From the NCBI GenBank assembly GCA_904063045.1, contig CAJFCJ010000014.1, positions 1,113,643 through 1,177,642 of the forward strand: a stretch of 64,000 nucleotides of DNA. The letters run 5' to 3'. Each line of letters begins with the position of its first letter. Within the stretch, counting starts at the first letter, position 1. This document shows positions 59,014 through 64,000 of the stretch, in pieces. The position numbers were made by a program, and so were the translations under genes. This stretch comes from Dimorphilus gyrociliatus (taxonomy: Eukaryota > Annelida > Polychaeta > Dinophilidae). A model generated the notes under the pieces. The model saw only the letters and a list, made by a program, of their open reading frames with translations. It was not told where the DNA came from and ran no database searches.

Positions 59014-61317
59014 GAGGGAGGAAAGAGAATGAATAATAACCATAAAAAAATAAAAAGTTAAATTAAACTATTAACCCAATTTCTCTTTATAAAGTTACAA
59101 AGTTAACGCTGTTTCTCCCTTTTTCCCTTTTATTAAAAAGAATAATAAATAATTTTGAACAAATAAAAATCCAGAAGTAAAACTATCAACCTTTCAAAAA
59201 ATAGACGTCTCATAAAAATTGAATATTGAACACGTTTTTTTTATTATGAAACTTTTAAAAAGAGGGTTCAAAGTTTCACAATCTTTTAAAAATGTCAACG
59301 GCAAAAATGGTAGTTCATGTAATTCAAAACTACGACTTCTTCCCCTTTTTGTATATGTCTAAATAAGAAATCGTTTAATAGAACAACAAGGGGCTTCTTT
59401 AAAGCAATGCGCACCGTTTAATGCTTCCTTTTATCTCTTTTAAAAAGAAAGCAGAGAAGTATAGAGAGGGCAGGGGGTATGGAAGAGTATACGGAAAGGG
59501 AATTGAATTGAAAGGAAAATCGGTACCAGTTCGGCACGCGTTTGGGTCGTATCCTATGAAGGAATCTCGTCTATCTGGAAATCTAAGGTAGTTTATCTTA
59601 AGAAAATTAACCGAGATAAGTCTTTATCGTAAAGGAACAATGCATTTAGAAAAATGGCAGGTGTGCACTAGTTGATTCTAATTTGTCTTTGTACCTTTTC
59701 GTAATTATTTCCTTTCTTTCAACGCCTTTTTGCAATATCTAACCATCGGATAGTTTGGAATTTCTTGCCGTTATAAATACTTGAATAAATTCCTAAATTA
59801 GCCTCCCACCGACTCTCGCTCGTTAATTCCCTTGATTTTATTATAGGATTGGGCGCATTCCTAAGCCGTATCTAGTCTTGAAGAAGAGGGTGGGAAGGAA
59901 TCAAGTGCAAAATATTGAGAAAACGTGCCTTTTAACATCCGTGCATATTAGTAAAGAGAATAGGAACTTTCGCGTACCGGAAGTAATACATAGGTGAGAC
60001 GGAAGACTAAAAGGGATAGAAAGCTAAAAATGTATACAAATGTATAATCCGAGCCGGTGCACCGAGAATAAACCCACCCTTCTCTGTTCTCCTTTCTTCC
60101 CTGAAAAAATAAAAAAATAAATAGAAACGGTACACCGCCTTTATCCAACATCAAATAGGAAACCCGGCCCACCGACGTTCAAAAAGGTAAAGTAAGAATA
60201 GACTGGTATCTAGGGCAACAAACGAACGGAAAAACAAAAAAAAGAGAGAGGCAATGAGTAAGAAGGAAAGATGAACATAAAAAGGAATAGAGAAGAATTT
60301 TTAATCCTTTGTTTTAAAACCGACAGTATTAAATACTTTTTGATAGAAAAAAAAGGTATTCGTACTGTTTATACTTTTATAGTCTCTCATTTCTCTTATC
60401 TTACTTTCTATTTCTCCCATTTCCATTCTGTCATTCCCTATCTATCTTTTTTTGTTGCGTATTTTTAACCTTTCGTCTAGTATTTCAGACCAAAAACTTT
60501 TACGGGAGGGGTGACATTTTGTTAAAAGAGGGTTTTATCACTTTTTATGTAGATATACGGATCTATTCCGGAAAGGCGATAGTCCCTATTGCCCGTAAGC
60601 GAACTTTGAAAATCCTCTGAACAAATAGTATGCTCTTTAACGCGTTTTTTTTCCTCAATTTTATTCAATCCCTTGAATAAGACCCGGTTTAAAAAATAAC
60701 AGCCTTATCCCTACTCACACCTATTCCTCTTTTCCTTCCTATTCGTTTCAAGTTTCTCTTAAATTTTCGAGTTTAAAACATAGTCCCCGCCCAACCCATC
60801 AAATTTCTTTACTAAAAATTCTAGTATAGTGTTACTATTATTGTTATTTTGTATATTTCTAAAAAATTTTTATAGAGCATTAAAATGTAATTAAAATAGA
60901 ACCCCTGTGAATTTTTGTAATTAACCTCTCTGAGGTAAACATACAATATAGTGTACACACTTTTACATACATGTGTTGATTCTAAAATAATCGTTTTATT
61001 TAATAGTTTTCTGTATTTGAAAACATTAGAGGGAGTCTAGTATACTATTGGTAAAACTATTAATATACCCGGCTACGAACCGATTAGAATCTCAAATATA
61101 GTTACTTATTTCTCTTTTTTATGTAAAATTCGCCCGAAAAACTTTAAAATACAAATTTACGATATGCGTTAAATAGTTGCATATATGTTTATAGCATGTT
61201 TATAGTCTATAGTTTTTTTAGCATCGTTCAATACTATAATAATAAATATACTGCGATAAATTGTAAATTATATATATTACTCCGTGAAATATTCAAGGGA
61301 AAATTTAATCTTGTTTC

Positions 61318-61366
61318 ATTCTCTCTCTTCTCTCTCTGTCTCTCTCTCTTTCTCTCTCTTTGTCAA
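61318..61366. repeat. CT-rich simple repeat
   Basis: Interrupted CT runs with occasional TG and TTT. Confidence 0.85.
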
Positions 61367-61711
61367 TCGCTAACTAAAATCTACTTTATCAAATGAAAGA
61401 AAATATGAATTGATTGAAATATTTGACAATTTTTCAGGCCGATCTAATAACGCTAGTGTTAATCATACTGGAGAGGATAACAAATGCAACTTTAAATAGA
61501 CGCATTTGAGCGCTATTCTTCGGTCAAATAGACTGAATTGGCATAATTTTTTTTTCACTACAACAACTACTATAAATTAAACTCGAAATAGCAATATAAA
61601 CACAAGTATAATGTATTAACTGAACTATAACGAAAATTTTTGTATTGGCGAGTTTTCGTTTGGTCTCAAATAACTTATAAGTATATTGTATTTATTTATA
61701 TAAGAGGTAAC

Positions 61712-61905
61712 AGATGAGAGAGAGAGGGGGGGAGAGAGAGTGAGAGAGAGACAGACAGATAGACAGACTATGAAACAGAGAGTCTTAAGAGAGGGAGAGA
61801 CACGGAATAAAAAAGAGAAAAGTAAAGACAACATACAAAGTAGGCATAAGAGAGAAGGAGTGCGGGAGAGGGAGAAAAAAAAAAGAGAGAGAGAGAGATG
61901 GTATC
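61712..61905. repeat. GA-rich simple-repeat tract
   Basis: GAGAG runs broken by CAGACAGATAGACAGAC-type tetranucleotides and purine stretches. ORFs on either strand here are compositional artefacts. Confidence 0.85.
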
Positions 61906-62312
61906 AACCAGAAAAAAATAAAGGCCAATAAAACTAACCCTAAAACTTCTTTCAAGTAAATTTTTTTTAAGTTGTTACTGTTTAAACTAATATTCATCAA
62001 ATCAACTTTTCCATTAAATATATAATGTTTTGTAACTTTTTATTATTTAATCCGACTTCTTTTTATATATATATGTATATAAAAAACTAGTCCCAAACGA
62101 TTAATATAATCGTTTCTGACAAATAAGACAAACATTTTATTATAAATAATGCTTTCATATGGGAAGTTTATCAATTATTCCCTCTTTTCTTTCTGAAATT
62201 CGATGGTGTAGATAAAAAAAAGGCGGGTTATTTAAGTGATGATGAAGAGAAAATGGCGGTAGCTTTTGAAGAGAATTAACCCATTTGCTTCTAATTCAAA
62301 ACTCCTTTGATG

Positions 62313-63949
62313 TTACTGTAAAAGTAGTTTATATGCTAGTGGTACAAGAAATTAGTTGTATTACTTACATGCCTAATTGGGCCTTCTATGAAAGGATCGT
62401 ATACATCTTCAGGAAGATCGGTCAAATTTTTCAGATCAACTTCACTATTCATACCGTTTAAAACGTTTCGAATATGCTTCCTAATGAGCTCAGGATCGTA
62501 TCTTCCTGAATTAACGACATTCGAACAGCGTGGTAATTGATTAAAAGCCGAACAATCTATATTCTTATTTTGTTTATATTGTACAAGGTCAATGTAATTG
62601 CCTTTCGTTTCTGGCCCTTCTTCAAGTTCTTTTCGAGTGCAAGGATGGGATCCCATTTCACTTTTTTTCCGACAAATTAACCTTCTAATTTGCTTTTCAC
62701 TAAATCGATCTCCCGGACTGTAAAGGAATATTTAAACAATACAAACTCATAACTGAGAACGCATACAGGTATTTAAAAATATACAAATATTACTATGGCA
62801 TGCTTTATTTACTTAAAACAATCTTTATCGGCAGGAATCCAACATTCGTCGGTAGATTCCCAACTAGACCATTGGGGAATTACTCCGGTATATCTATTAC
62901 ATGTCCTACCACTGTAATCCGGATTACAAGAGCAATTAAAAGAAGATATCGTATTGATGCATACACCTTGATAGCTACAAGTCGGAGAATCCCTTCCGTC
63001 TGTTGAACTCGTACCTGAGCAATTTAATCCATTCTTTTCGCAAGTTTCTTCCGGTTGGCATTCATTAACATCCTCACAAGATGGATTCAAATTCCAAGCG
63101 TTACCCTAAAAAAAACAAACTGATAAAATTAAATGTTTACCAATTACATTCTCCTTAAAAATTGGTGTTTTTTTAAACTAGTAAAATCACTTGAAGTAGG
63201 CTTAATTTTAGTTAAAAAAAGAAAAGAGACAAATTTGTCTGTTGACATTTCTCAATAGCTATATCTACTGAAATTAAATATTTATAAAATTATATAGCAC
63301 TCACAGCAGTCCTTCTGGTAATCATACCGTCTTTACCATTACATATACAACGAAACCCGAATCTGGACTGAACGAAATGTTGACATTGACCATATTGGCA
63401 TTTAAGATTATGAAACTGATGACTAGGTTTTTCAATTTCGGAGCAAATATCAATTTTCGTTTCGCAAAACTTGCCGGTGTATGAAGCATGACAAACGCAC
63501 TCAGGTTTATCGTTCACCATTTGGCACTTGCCACCTAATCCACATCCATCATCAATGCCATCTCCTTTGTCAGGACGCTTGCAACCTTTCGTCGCTTGTA
63601 TTTTTTCATCTGTTTTTTATCATAAATTTGTTAACGATCACAGTAGGGGGGTGGGGCAGCCCTTGAGCAAAAAAATTAGATAGACGAGCATAACCCTGTT
63701 TTCTTCTGAAAGGCCTAGTATTGCAACAACTTTGCTCTAAATTGACCATTCTTTACCAGCAGGTACGCCCCGAAAAACATATACAAAAGACTTATTGTAA
63801 TTGAAAAAAAAGTAATACCTGGAAAGCAAACAGTCCGTTTGTATTGGCTTATTTCTTTGTAGCCAAATTTGCACATACAAAACACTTGTTTGTCAAACAA
63901 CGTAACCTCAGTTTTATTATCAATAATAAAGAATTTTGAATGATAATCT
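62313..63949 (-). CDS. EGF-repeat secreted protein, C-terminal part (N-terminus beyond window)
   Basis: Exons 63819-63949, 63305-63609, 62813-63105 and 62369-62717 join in consistent phase. EGF-like modules: FCMCKFGYKE...VCFPDE; CGLGGKCQMVNDKPECVC followed by YTGKFCE; CQYGQCQHF...GFRCIC; and a calcium-binding type EDVNECQPEETC...CSYQGVCINTI...CNPDYSGRTC. A Cys/Trp segment with a TSP1-like WSSWES start follows, then an unrecognised tail (DPELIRKHIRNVLNGMN; DLPEDVYDPFIEGPIRH). A GTAAGT donor after 62369 and an acceptor 53 bp on would place TAA immediately (62313-62315); read-through instead stops at 62336. Either way no TM segment follows, so it is probably secreted. The 5' part lies right of the window. 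Confidence 0.7.
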
Positions 63950-64000
63950 CTAAAAAAAATAGCTATAAGATTTTCTGTTCAATTTTAAAAGATCATAAGG

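Larger units (their letters stand above)
54197..62312. other. 8.1 kb region without a convincing gene
   Basis: Lies between the protocadherin start and the 3' end of the EGF-repeat gene, so it should contain the protocadherin promoter. Short ORFs here (for example 56861-57058, 57256-57528, 59948-60172) lack domains and splice support. It has TAGGCCTAAG at 54610, GTCACGTGAC at 54389 and 56441, and several GA/CT microsatellites. Confidence 0.5.

Noticed and set aside
59948-60172. Minus-strand ORF preceded by a good TTTTTTCAG acceptor, considered as a further exon of the EGF gene
   Set aside because: The encoded sequence turns hydrophobic and random, there is no clear donor, and the EGF gene can end at 62313.
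61625-62000. ORFs rich in Leu/Ser on minus and Arg/Glu on plus strand
   Set aside because: Produced by the GA/CT microsatellite tract.

Overview
The window is eukaryotic. Nearly every gene is split by introns of about 45-75 bp with GT..AG borders, exon phases join cleanly, and intergenic DNA is AT-rich. The gene set (obscurin/UNC-89 giant muscle kinase, RanBP2/Nup358, RPA12, CDC26, PPP1R36, TRIM-NHL, a protocadherin, a p140Cap/SRCIN1 relative) points to a bilaterian invertebrate with a compact genome. A spiralian such as an annelid is my guess; I cannot prove the taxon. No mobile element, CRISPR array or rRNA is visible, and I could not confirm any tRNA.

Layout: (i) 0-3.5 kb, minus strand, SRCIN1/KIAA1217-type gene running off the left edge, with two consensus CREs just upstream of its start. 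(ii) 4.5-5.0 kb, minus, complete three-exon RNA polymerase I subunit RPA12. (iii) 6.1-31.2 kb, minus, one giant obscurin/UNC-89 gene: two Ig domains, about 11 FnIII domains, more Ig domains with acidic Ser/Glu-rich spacers, SH3-DH-PH, Ig domains with a Lys-rich phospho-repeat, FnIII-Ig, kinase 1, linker, Ig-FnIII, kinase 2. Kinase 2 has lost the catalytic Asp. (iv) 33.5-39.3 kb, plus, RanBP2 with TPR, four Ran-binding domains and one RanBP2 zinc finger, but no cyclophilin domain. (v) 39.5-41.7 kb, minus, TRIM-NHL protein with an intronless CDS. (vi) 42.1-44.6 kb, plus, PPP1R36. (vii) 44.9-45.1 kb, plus, CDC26. (viii) 45.4-45.9 kb, minus, a small secreted CxxC-rich protein. (ix) 47.9-54.2 kb, minus, protocadherin with seven-cadherin-type ectodomain, one TM and a two-exon tail after a 3.3 kb intron. 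(x) 54.2-62.3 kb, an 8 kb stretch without a convincing gene, rich in GA/CT microsatellites. (xi) 62.3-64 kb, minus, the 3' part of an EGF-repeat secreted protein.

The genes do not form one pathway. Obscurin and possibly the CxxC-rich protein are muscle/sarcoplasmic candidates; RanBP2, RPA12 and CDC26 are housekeeping; the protocadherin and TRIM-NHL suggest neural or developmental roles. Large non-coding blocks surround the protocadherin, in contrast to the tightly packed housekeeping genes. Exon models were hand-spliced from GT/AG borders and phase. Whole-gene sums were checked to be divisible by three for RanBP2 (1563 aa), PPP1R36 (450 aa), the protocadherin (949 aa), the CxxC protein (112 aa) and RPA12 (118 aa).
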